This document shows, one piece after another, positions 8,472 through 15,543 of a stretch of DNA of 61,797 nucleotides. The translations under genes were made by a program, and so were the position numbers. This DNA is from Bacteroidia bacterium (lineage in GTDB: Bacteria; Bacteroidota; Bacteroidia; Bacteroidales; GWA2-32-17). A model generated the notes under the pieces. That model did no database searches, had not been told where the DNA came from, and saw only the letters and a program-made list of their open reading frames with translations. Position 1 is the stretch's first letter. Every line of letters starts with the position of its first letter. The stretch covers positions 1-61,797 of the forward strand of contig JACREQ010000085.1 of NCBI GenBank assembly GCA_016218155.1, read 5' to 3'.

Positions 8472-10298
8472 ATGAGAATTTTAGTAATTTCATTTATAAT
8501 TATATTTCCTTATGTTGTGCATTGTCAATCGTTTTATAAAAGATATGGCAATTCATATTCAGGAGCGGCTTTAACTGTTTCTAATGATAGTAATTTATTA
8601 ATTGCTACAAGTCCTCCCGGATTACTTAAAACAGATTTATCAGGAAATTTCATTTTTCAGAAATCATATTCAGGATTTTCAAATTCAACAGTTACTAACT
8701 TTATAGTAGCTTCTGAAGAAAATGGTGCTTATATTTCACTTATGGAATATTATTCATCTGATATTTATGCCTGGATTTTAAAAGTTGATTCCATTGGCAA
8801 TCCGATTTGGGCAAAAAAAATATCACGCTCTTCAAGAACTACAATAAAAGGAATGATAAAATTACATGATGGTAATTTATTAATTTCTGGAACTGATAGT
8901 TCAAGTGCGATGATTGTAAAAATGGATACAAGTGGAAATGAGATTTGGTCTAAGCATTTTCATAACAGTTTTCAACAAACACAAACAGTTAGTAGTCCAA
9001 TTGAATTACCTGATCATTCAATTCTTTTTTGCGGTGGGATTTTAGATTATTTTAATTGTTTAACACAATATCCACCATATTTTCCTCAGACGCTTTGTAC
9101 GCAACTTGCATATACCTCAAAGTTAGATTCAGCAGGAAACATTATTTTTAGCAAGGGATTTTATTATACAACAGAACCTTATTCTCAGTATGGGATAGTA
9201 CTTTTTGGCACAAATGTTTTTTATTCTTCTGAAAATAAAATTTATGTAAGTTTTGGTTACCATTATAATAATTTTTATAGTGGAGCTCAATTTTCTTTAG
9301 CTAAACTTGATAACAATGGAAATTTTGAATCTGCTTTAACTGGATATAACGTGGCTCCATTTCGAGTAATTAATGAAGATTCAAATCATTTACTTAATGT
9401 TTTATTTCCTGGAGGAGCCAGCGGGGATATTTATTTTAGTTATAGTTCAACATTATATAAAATTGATCCTGATTTTACTTCTATAAGTTATATACAGTAT
9501 TTTCCATTTGGTTCACCAGACTATCCTAGTTTTGGAAAACTTTGGTTTAATGACGAGCTTGTTTTATCAAATAAAGAGCTTGTTTATGTAGGAAAAATTG
9601 TTGATTCGCAATATATGAGTCAGAGTGGAATTTCATTAGTGTTATGCGATTCTACAGGTCTTGAAGATTGTATTTCATATCCTGGAGGTCCATATATACC
9701 TTCTGTTGATTCTGCTTATTCTACTCACAATCTTACTTTGCAGGTAGATACAGGAATAACAATTCAAAACATTTTAATTTCATCAAATAACATTATTCCT
9801 AATATTTGTTCATGTTTAGATAATCCTATAGCAAACTTTTCATATACAATTGTTGATTCTGTTGTTAGTTTTACCAATACAAGTACTTCTGCAAACATAT
9901 ATCAGTGGTATTTTGGTGATAATGTGACTAGTACTGAGGAGAATCCAACACATACTTATTCTGACACAGGAACTTATCAGGTAAATTTGTATGCTTATAA
10001 TAGTTGTGGAGTTGATTTTGTTTCTTTTCTAATAACTATGAATTTAAGTTCAATAAAAAACAATTCTTTTTCAAATACTGTTATTGGTTTATACCCAAAC
10101 CCAGCAAATTCCATATTGCATATAAATACTGAATATTTATTTGAACACTATGAAATAATAAATTCAATAGGAGAGGTGCTATGTAGAAATAAATACACAA
10201 ACGAGATTGAGGTGAGTTTTCTAAATGCAGGTATTTATTCTCTAAGGCTTATAAACTCAAATAAAACAATAGTTAAAAATTTCAGTATTGTTAAATGA
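8472..10298 (+). CDS. Secreted PKD-domain protein with T9SS sorting domain
   Basis: Predicted T9SS cargo. The signal peptide ends near residue 18 (VVHCQS). Residues about 20-440 form a beta-rich region of repeats (for example ILKVDSIGNPIWAKK, IVKMDTSGNEIWSK), a delta-60/beta-propeller style often seen in Bacteroidota. A PKD domain follows at about 450-520 (WYFGDNVTSTEENPTHTYSDTGTY). The last 75 residues are a type A-like C-terminal sorting domain (GLYPNPANS ... NAGIYSLRLI). No enzyme motif is seen; an adhesin or structural role is likely. No promoter of the TAnnTTTG type could be assigned. Confidence 0.82.
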   Translation: MRILVISFIIIFPYVVHCQSFYKRYGNSYSGAALTVSNDSNLLIATSPPGLLKTDLSGNFIFQKSYSGFSNSTVTNFIVASEENGAYISLMEYYSSDIYAWILKVDSIGNPIWAKKISRSSRTTIKGMIKLHDGNLLISGTDSSSAMIVKMDTSGNEIWSKHFHNSFQQTQTVSSPIELPDHSILFCGGILDYFNCLTQYPPYFPQTLCTQLAYTSKLDSAGNIIFSKGFYYTTEPYSQYGIVLFGTNVFYSSENKIYVSFGYHYNNFYSGAQFSLAKLDNNGNFESALTGYNVAPFRVINEDSNHLLNVLFPGGASGDIYFSYSSTLYKIDPDFTSISYIQYFPFGSPDYPSFGKLWFNDELVLSNKELVYVGKIVDSQYMSQSGISLVLCDSTGLEDCISYPGGPYIPSVDSAYSTHNLTLQVDTGITIQNILISSNNIIPNICSCLDNPIANFSYTIVDSVVSFTNTSTSANIYQWYFGDNVTSTEENPTHTYSDTGTYQVNLYAYNSCGVDFVSFLITMNLSSIKNNSFSNTVIGLYPNPANSILHINTEYLFEHYEIINSIGEVLCRNKYTNEIEVSFLNAGIYSLRLINSNKTIVKNFSIVK

Positions 10299-10299
10299 T

Positions 10300-11019
10300 T
10301 TACTCAATATAAAACCTCCATGCACAAAAATGCGAATCTGGATGTTCATCAGGAGGGCAACAAATGCAAGAAGTTTTAATTCTTGGATCAATGGCTTTCG
10401 CAAATTCCGGGAATTCAATTATTCCGGCTGATTTGCAAGGATAATCATCTAGTCCTTTACGTTTACGTGCAGATTGTACACGGCAATCATCCATGCTGAA
10501 AACAAAGCTATTTCCAGTTTCCTCGATAATTGATTGCTTGTTAATAAAGGAATATAATCTATATTTAAATGCTTGTTTTAAGCCCTCTAAACCTGGTAAT
10601 TCCGGCAGATTCAAAAGTCTTTTAATCGACCATGCTTCAAAGGGAGCAAATTGTGCCCAACTTGCATCATTGCAATGTTTAGCATCTGCCATACCTGAAG
10701 TAAATTCAATAGCCTGAAACCATATACCGTCATTTGCAAGCCAGTTAATTGCAACTCCTTCGCGTAATTCATTTAGCTTTTCACTTGGTAAATTTACAAG
10801 TCCTGATGGAAGTGAATCCGTCATTTCAAAACCCATGATTTTTGAAAGTCTTTTCATTTGAATCTCATAGCTTTGTTTGTAAACAGTATCTAAAATTTCA
10901 TAGGCTTTTACTTTCCCAAGTTTTTCCGAAACCTCTGCAAACCAAATAGCATGGTGCATTGAAATACGATGAAAAAAATCGATTATTAATCTTGCTGTTT
11001 CAATATTATTATTGTTCAT
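10300..11019 (-). CDS. Cytosolic protein, possibly DUF6125-like, with a C-terminal Cys motif
   Basis: A soluble 239-residue protein without signal peptide. The first half is helical (HHAIWFAEV, ILDTVYKQSYEIQMKRL). The second half has conserved-looking cysteines: DDCRVQ, PCKSAG and a C-terminal SCICCPPDE...SHFCAWRF. The layout recalls the DUF6125/L-2-amino-thiazoline-4-carboxylate hydrolase-like proteins of anaerobes. I assign this by resemblance only, and the catalytic role is unknown. It converges with the T9SS gene, the stops being almost adjacent, and lies downstream of a repeat-rich gap. A metal-binding or thiol-dependent role is inference from the cysteines. Confidence 0.65.
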   Translation of the reverse strand: MNNNNIETARLIIDFFHRISMHHAIWFAEVSEKLGKVKAYEILDTVYKQSYEIQMKRLSKIMGFEMTDSLPSGLVNLPSEKLNELREGVAINWLANDGIWFQAIEFTSGMADAKHCNDASWAQFAPFEAWSIKRLLNLPELPGLEGLKQAFKYRLYSFINKQSIIEETGNSFVFSMDDCRVQSARKRKGLDDYPCKSAGIIEFPEFAKAIDPRIKTSCICCPPDEHPDSHFCAWRFYIE

Positions 11020-11071
11020 GCTTTTCTGTTTTGTAAAACATTCTGCAAGATAAAGAATAAAATTAAATTTT

Positions 11072-11150
11072 CTCAGAGTCCCTTTCAGGAGACTCTGAGA
11101 GAAGATGAGGAAATTGAATAAAAATAGTCAGGTTGAAAGACTAGACTGCA
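11072..11150. repeat. REP-like block A: two hairpins
   Basis: First stem CTCAGAGTC (11072-11080) with GACTCTGAG (11091-11099), perfect over 9 bp. Second hairpin at 11126-11150 (AGTCAGGTTGAAAGACTAGACTGCA) with a GAAA-like loop. The same pair of hairpins recurs as block B at 11322-11427. With the two neighbouring entries it fills most of the gap between the Cys-motif gene and butyrate kinase. Confidence 0.7.
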
Positions 11151-11189
11151 ATTAAAATCTATTTGTGTAATACCAAAGTGAATTAATAC

Positions 11190-11305
11190 TTAGTCCAATT
11201 TGTAACATCACAAACCACAGTCATCCTGAGGTTCTCGAAGGATTTGCCCACAATCCCTCACACATGTTTCGAGAGCCTCAACATGACTCCGTATATTGGA
11301 CTAGT
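11190..11305. repeat. Long palindromic element between REP-like blocks
   Basis: Nested inverted repeats. The outer arms are TTAGTCCAAT (from 11190) and ATTGGACTA (from 11295). The inner arms of about 20 bp open with GTCATCCTGAGG (11220) and close with CCTCAACATGAC (11287), about 17 of 20 positions pairing. The inner part belongs to the same GTCATNCTGA family as other intergenic elements in the window. It could fold into a single long hairpin. Confidence 0.65.
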
Positions 11306-11321
11306 TTGTAAACCAGTTTAT

Positions 11322-11427
11322 CTCAGAGTCCTTTTTAAGAGACTCTGAGGGAAGGTGAATACTATAGTGGTTCGTGAAATGCGAATAAATGAAATAAAAA
11401 CAGTCAGGTCGAAAGACCTAACTGCAG
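11322..11427. repeat. REP-like block B: two hairpins
   Basis: Second copy of block A. Stem CTCAGAGTC (11322-11330) with GACTCTGAG (11341-11349) is followed by GGTCGAAAGACC inside a larger arm (11401-11427, CAGTCAGGT ... ACCTAACTG). The GAAA loop is of the stable GNRA class if transcribed. The spacing between the two hairpins is longer than in block A (about 51 against 26 bases). Confidence 0.7.
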
Positions 11428-11447
11428 TTTAAACTCGTTTGTGTTTT

Positions 11448-11513
11448 AAACTCCGTAGGAGTTTAATGTTTATAAAAACAAAGAAAAAAGAAAGCAGCTC
11501 CAGAGGAGCTGAA
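11448..11513. repeat. Two short palindromes with three-base loops; the second may end the buk transcript
   Basis: AAACTCC-GTA-GGAGTTT (11448-11464) is followed by TTTAATGTTTATAAAAA. CAGCTCC-AGA-GGAGCTG (11497-11513) lies 6 bases after the butyrate kinase stop. Read on the minus strand, the second is followed by CTTTCTTTTTTC, so it may be the ptb-buk terminator. A relative with a GCA loop lies at 61235-61247. Confidence 0.55.
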
Positions 11514-11518
11514 TGTAA

Positions 11519-12592
11519 TTACAAATACTCCTGAATTTCAACCTCGCCCTTTAGTGCCAGATATCCGTTATATGCCAGAGCTTCCATTTCGCTTTCTCCA
11601 GGATATATTCTAACAGGTCCGAGATGTTTAACCCTTTCTGTTATTTTTTCAACTATATATTTGCTGTAAGCAATACCACCTGTAAGCAGGATACCGTCAA
11701 CTTCTCCTTTTAAAACAGTACTGCACGATCCGATTTCTTTTGCAATCTGATATGCCATTGCATCATATATAAGTTTGGTATAAACGTCTCCTTCTTCTAT
11801 CAACTTTTCGATTTTAGTTCCATCGTTTGTTCCTAAATATGCACATAAGCCACCATAGCCCTTAATTTTTTTCAGTATTTCTTCTTTTGAGAATTTACCC
11901 GAAAAACAAAGTTCAACTAATTGACCAACGGGTAAGCCACCACTACGTTCAGGTGACATTGGACCATCGCCATTCAGACCGTTGTTAACATCAATAATTC
12001 TTCCTTTATAATGCGCGCCAACAGAAATGCCACCACCTAAATGTGCCACAATAACATTTATGTTTTCGTAAGAAACGCCTTGATCTTGTGCATACGTTCT
12101 TGCCACAGCTCGTTGGTTTAGTGTATGTAAAAAACTTTTACGAGGAAGTTCTGGCATTCCTGAAATTCTAGCAATATCTTCTAGTTCGTCTACACAAGTT
12201 GGGTCAACAATAATAGCAATTACGCCATTTCCTATTTCTTTTGTTAATTCGTTTGCAATAACTCCGCCTAAATTTGATTCATGCTCTCCCATTGGATTGC
12301 TGATATCGCGAAGCATATTTTCGTTAACTCTGTATACACCGCCTTTAATAGGTTTTAACAAACCACCACGGCAAACAATTATTTCAAAATTTTTGATGTC
12401 AAACCCTGCTTTTGCTAGCTCCTCAGAGATTTTGTTTTTTCTGAATTCAAATTGATGTGAAATTTTCTGGAATTGTCGAAGTTCTTCCTGTGTATGTTTG
12501 ACATTTGTTAAAAAAATATTTTTGCGACTTTTATAAACAGCTATTTTTGTTGATGTCGAACCCGGGTTAATCGCTAAAATTAGGTGGTCCAT
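11519..12592 (-). CDS. buk: Butyrate kinase
   Basis: Catalyses butyryl phosphate + ADP to butyrate + ATP (branched acyl phosphates are often accepted). The protein is 357 residues, the usual family length, and belongs to the ASKHA (acetate/butyrate kinase) fold. Visible motifs: the N-terminal phosphate-binding loop AINPGSTSTKIAV, CRGGLLKPI, VIVDPTCVDEL, VIVAHLGGGISVGAH, DVNNGLNGDGPMSPERSG and GILLTGGIAYS. It follows phosphate butyryltransferase on the same strand, separated by 140 bases that contain a long palindrome. Together they make ATP by substrate-level phosphorylation. Genes that make butyryl-CoA are not in this window. Confidence 0.95.
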   Translation of the reverse strand: MDHLILAINPGSTSTKIAVYKSRKNIFLTNVKHTQEELRQFQKISHQFEFRKNKISEELAKAGFDIKNFEIIVCRGGLLKPIKGGVYRVNENMLRDISNPMGEHESNLGGVIANELTKEIGNGVIAIIVDPTCVDELEDIARISGMPELPRKSFLHTLNQRAVARTYAQDQGVSYENINVIVAHLGGGISVGAHYKGRIIDVNNGLNGDGPMSPERSGGLPVGQLVELCFSGKFSKEEILKKIKGYGGLCAYLGTNDGTKIEKLIEEGDVYTKLIYDAMAYQIAKEIGSCSTVLKGEVDGILLTGGIAYSKYIVEKITERVKHLGPVRIYPGESEMEALAYNGYLALKGEVEIQEYL

Positions 12593-12635
12593 AGTATTTA
12601 ATTTTATAATTTTTTAATATATAAAAACTCAAATT

Positions 12636-12693
12636 GTCATACTGAACGAAGTGAAGTATCTATATTTAGATTCTTCGCTTCGCTCTGAATGAC
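12636..12693. repeat. Palindromic element between ptb and buk
   Basis: Arms of about 26 bases pair almost fully: GTCATACTGAACGAAGTGAAG (from 12636) with CTTCGCTTCGCTCTGAATGAC (to 12693), around a short AT loop. It sits inside the apparent ptb-buk transcript, so it would form a strong RNA hairpin there and could attenuate or stabilise the buk message. Confidence 0.75.
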
Positions 12694-12732
12694 AAAATTT
12701 AATAAAGAACTTTATTTAGTTATAAATAACGT

Positions 12733-13641
12733 CTATTTTGCAATAAGTGCAGCTAAGGCAATAGAATATAGCTTTGTTTGTTCGCTATCGCCACGTGATG
12801 TTAAAACAGCAGGAACTTTGGCTCCAAAAACAACTGCACCAAGCTCGCCGTTACTTAATTTTGTACTTGATTTAAAGAAAACATTGCCAGATTCGATATT
12901 TGGAAACAATAAACAATCAGCATCACCTGCAACAGGACTTACTAATTTCTTAATTTCGCAGCTTTCTTTATCAATAGCAACATCCAAAGCAAGAGGACCA
13001 TCTACTAAAGCACCTTTAATTTGTCCACGGTCGGCCATTTTGGAAATAATTGCAGCATCAACGCATGCCGGCATTCCTGGCATCATTTGTTCGGTAGCAG
13101 CGATAATAGCTACTTTTGGTAAATCAATTTGTAAAGCTTTAGCAGTTCTTATTAGATAGTTTGCAATAGTAATTTTTTGTTTTAAATCTGGAGCAGGAAT
13201 AATTGCAACATCAGATACAATCAACAATTTATGATAATTTGGAACTTCAACTACAGAGACGTGACTAAGTGTAGCATTTGAGCTTTCCATAATGCCCTTG
13301 TCTTTGCTCAATATAGCACGCATGTATTTATCTGTGCTAACAAGTCCTTTCATTAAAATATCACCTTCGCCTGCATTAATAAGAGCGACTGCTTTTTCTG
13401 CAGCTTTTACTTCGTCAGCTTCCTGTACTATTTTGAATTTTGTGACATCAATTTTATGTTCCAGACAAACTTTTTTAATAGTTTCCTCGTCTCCAACTAA
13501 AGTTGCATCAATTAACCCTTTTTCAACTGCCTGACTAACCGCACCAATGGTATGTGAATCGTTTGCGTAAGCAGCAACTAATCTTTTTTTACTTTTGCTT
13601 TTAAGCACATCAAACATTTGAGCCAACTTTGTTATTTCCAT
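12733..13641 (-). CDS. ptb: Phosphate butyryltransferase
   Basis: Converts butyryl-CoA + phosphate to butyryl phosphate + CoA, the step before butyrate kinase. The 302-residue protein has the phosphotransacetylase fold (LVAAYANDSHTIGAV near the N-terminus, GDILMKGLVSTDKYMRAIL, ATEQMMPGMPACVDAA, VDGPLALDVAID, DCLLFPNIESGNVFFK). I chose the ATG at 13641 (MEITKLAQMFDVLK). The frame is open upstream to 13812 but that part is Phe/His-rich and unlike the family, and 302 residues is the usual length. Buk follows on the same strand. The 242-base upstream gap has no clear TAnnTTTG box, so read-through from the hydrogenase operon is possible. Confidence 0.93.
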   Translation of the reverse strand: MEITKLAQMFDVLKSKSKKRLVAAYANDSHTIGAVSQAVEKGLIDATLVGDEETIKKVCLEHKIDVTKFKIVQEADEVKAAEKAVALINAGEGDILMKGLVSTDKYMRAILSKDKGIMESSNATLSHVSVVEVPNYHKLLIVSDVAIIPAPDLKQKITIANYLIRTAKALQIDLPKVAIIAATEQMMPGMPACVDAAIISKMADRGQIKGALVDGPLALDVAIDKESCEIKKLVSPVAGDADCLLFPNIESGNVFFKSSTKLSNGELGAVVFGAKVPAVLTSRGDSEQTKLYSIALAALIAK

Positions 13642-13883
13642 AAAATTTTTATTTAATTGTTTTTTAATAAATGTTATTGAAAAGTCTGCTAATTTATTAA
13701 AAAAACAGTAGAAATGTATAATGGTCAAAAAGAAAAAACGACATCGTAATCGTTGTAACAAATTGATGAAATGAGCAATAACATGATGTTTTAAATAAAT
13801 AAATGTTGTCAAACAGTTTGAAATGTGTTAAACAATATTTACAAACAGCTAAAATAAAGAATTTTTTTATTCAAAAATTGCTG

Positions 13884-15017
13884 TTAAACAGGTTGTGCTT
13901 TAAACGGAATTTTAACTAAAAATTTGGTTCCAACATCTGGCTGACTTTCAACAGTTATTGTTCCATTATAAAGCTCAATTATTTTTTTAACAATAGATAA
14001 ACCAAGACCACTGCCACTTATATTTTGTGTCTTTTTGTTTTTAATTCGCATAAATTCCTGAAACAGGAATTCTTGTTCTTCGGCATTAATGCCAATTCCG
14101 GTGTCTTCAACAATAATGTTCAAATTTGTTTTATCTGTAAAAATTGAAATAGTAACAGTTCCATTGTCTCTGTTATACTTAATGGCATTTGAAATCAAAT
14201 TATTTGCAATAATTTCAACTTCGTTACTGTCTGCAGTTAATAACAGACTTGCCGGAAAATCTGTAAGAATTTTTATATTTTTCTGAATAGCCATAGGCTC
14301 CATTGAGCTTATTGCCATTTTTGTACATTCAATAATATCTACTTCTTTTAAGTTTCTGCTCTTTGTTCCATTTTCTATGCGTGTTAAATCAAGCATATCC
14401 ATTATCAGGCTTCTCATGCCGGTGATTCTTTCAATTGAGCGATTAATCATGTGCATATAATCATCAATTGAAGTACCTGCTTGCTTCTCCTGCATTATTT
14501 TTAAGTAACCTTCGATAGCGTTTATTGGTGATTTTAATTCATGCGACAAAACAGATAAAAATTGAAATCTTATCTGACGAGCGGTTTCGCTCATCTTTTT
14601 TGTCATTCGTTTTAAAAACAAATGTTTTGTAATGCTTTCAATTGCCCCACGTAATTCTTCTGGGGTAAATGGTTTGGGAACAAAATTATATGCGCCTCTT
14701 TTTGTGGCAGTAACTGCTAACTCGAGTGATGCGTAAGATGTAATCATCATTACTGCTGTGTCGTAATTTCTTTTATTTATTTGTTCGAGTACATCTATTC
14801 CCTCAATACCGGGTAATTTGTTATCTAGTAAAACAATGTCTATTTCTTGTTTTTCTAAAATTTCCAAAGCAATTTCTCCGGTTTCGGCTTCAGTTAAAGT
14901 AAAGCCAAAATCTTCTTCAAGAAATGGATATCCTACGCGGTAATTTCTAAGTATTCTTGAAATTCCTGAGCGAATTCCAGGCTCATCGTCGACTATTAAA
15001 ACTTTTAAATCTGACAT
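13884..15017 (-). CDS. REC-histidine kinase hybrid (cytosolic)
   Basis: A soluble protein joining an N-terminal receiver domain (D10-D11-E12, phosphoacceptor Asp65, Lys115) to a HisKA dimerisation domain (LSVLSHELKSPI, His159) and a HATPase domain (N-box NNLISNAIKYN, DTGIGI, GSGLGLSIVKKI). There is no sensor or membrane segment, so it should take its input by phosphotransfer to the receiver and pass it on from the kinase core. It is the last gene of the hydrogenase-linked series, 112 bases after a stand-alone receiver gene, and ptb follows. No DNA-binding domain is present, so its downstream partner is unknown. Confidence 0.9.
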   Translation of the reverse strand: MSDLKVLIVDDEPGIRSGISRILRNYRVGYPFLEEDFGFTLTEAETGEIALEILEKQEIDIVLLDNKLPGIEGIDVLEQINKRNYDTAVMMITSYASLELAVTATKRGAYNFVPKPFTPEELRGAIESITKHLFLKRMTKKMSETARQIRFQFLSVLSHELKSPINAIEGYLKIMQEKQAGTSIDDYMHMINRSIERITGMRSLIMDMLDLTRIENGTKSRNLKEVDIIECTKMAISSMEPMAIQKNIKILTDFPASLLLTADSNEVEIIANNLISNAIKYNRDNGTVTISIFTDKTNLNIIVEDTGIGINAEEQEFLFQEFMRIKNKKTQNISGSGLGLSIVKKIIELYNGTITVESQPDVGTKFLVKIPFKAQPV

Positions 15018-15037
15018 AATCCTTATTTGTTTTAAAT

Positions 15038-15128
15038 TGCCTAAAGTACTTAGAGTGCCTTGAGTGCCTAAAGTTTGAGTGGTTTTATAACTTTAAGTAC
15101 TTTAAACTTTAAGTATTTTAAGTACTTT
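15038..15128. repeat. Degenerate 9-mer tandem repeats (ACTTTAAGT type)
   Basis: The 112-base gap between two signalling genes is filled with units such as AAAGTACTT, ACTTTAAGT, ACTTTAAACTTT and AAGTATTTT, several overlapping the palindrome AAGTACTT. The same kind of array occurs at 6090, 17541 and 27199. Confidence 0.65.
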
Positions 15129-15129
15129 T

Positions 15130-15522
15130 TTATTCTTTAAGTAATCTTTTTATTTCACGTTGTAACTGATCTGGACGAACACCTTTCTCCATAATCAAAT
15201 CGGCTTTAATCCATTGTTGTTCCTCATGCGACTCTACTCCGAAAATTAATCCTGTTTCTGAAGTAACTGCTGTTGCAATTATTACAGGAACATCAGGATA
15301 TTTTTGTTTGATTTTATATGACAAAATAAAACCGCTATCGTCTTTTTCCATCATTAAATCGAGCATTGCCAGATCTGGTTTTCTTGTCTTAATTAACTCT
15401 AAAGCTTCGTTTTCGCTGTTTGCAGTCATTGTTTCGTACCCGAATTTTTCGCAGTAATGTTTTATCTGACTAATAAAATCAATATCGTCATCTACTATTA
15501 AAATTAATTTCCTGGAGTTCAT
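15130..15522 (-). CDS. Stand-alone receiver-domain response regulator
   Basis: A 130-residue single-domain response regulator: D11-D12-D13 acidic patch, phosphoacceptor Asp55 (LAMLDLMM) and a Lys in IMEKGVRP. No output domain. It starts 21 bases after the stop of the hydrogenase-like kinase, so that kinase is its obvious phosphodonor. It may work as a phosphate shuttle to the REC-kinase hybrid encoded next, as a phosphate sink, or by protein binding. The region before the Lys is longer than usual (SHEEQQWIKADL), a trait shared with the receiver protein at the head of this gene series. Confidence 0.9.
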   Translation of the reverse strand: MNSRKLILIVDDDIDFISQIKHYCEKFGYETMTANSENEALELIKTRKPDLAMLDLMMEKDDSGFILSYKIKQKYPDVPVIIATAVTSETGLIFGVESHEEQQWIKADLIMEKGVRPDQLQREIKRLLKE

Positions 15523-15543
15523 TTTATTGTATTTTTTAATTTG

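Noticed and set aside
11126-11427. CRISPR-like array from repeated CAGTCAGGT hairpins
   Set aside because: Only two copies, unequal spacing and no cas genes; better explained as REP-like elements.
12689-13159. 156-codon plus-strand frame opposite ptb
   Set aside because: It lies fully antisense to the clear phosphate butyryltransferase gene and its translation has no family features; a shadow frame.
13642-13812. N-terminal extension of ptb to 13812
   Set aside because: The 57 extra residues are Phe/His-rich and unlike the family; the ATG at 13641 gives the usual length.
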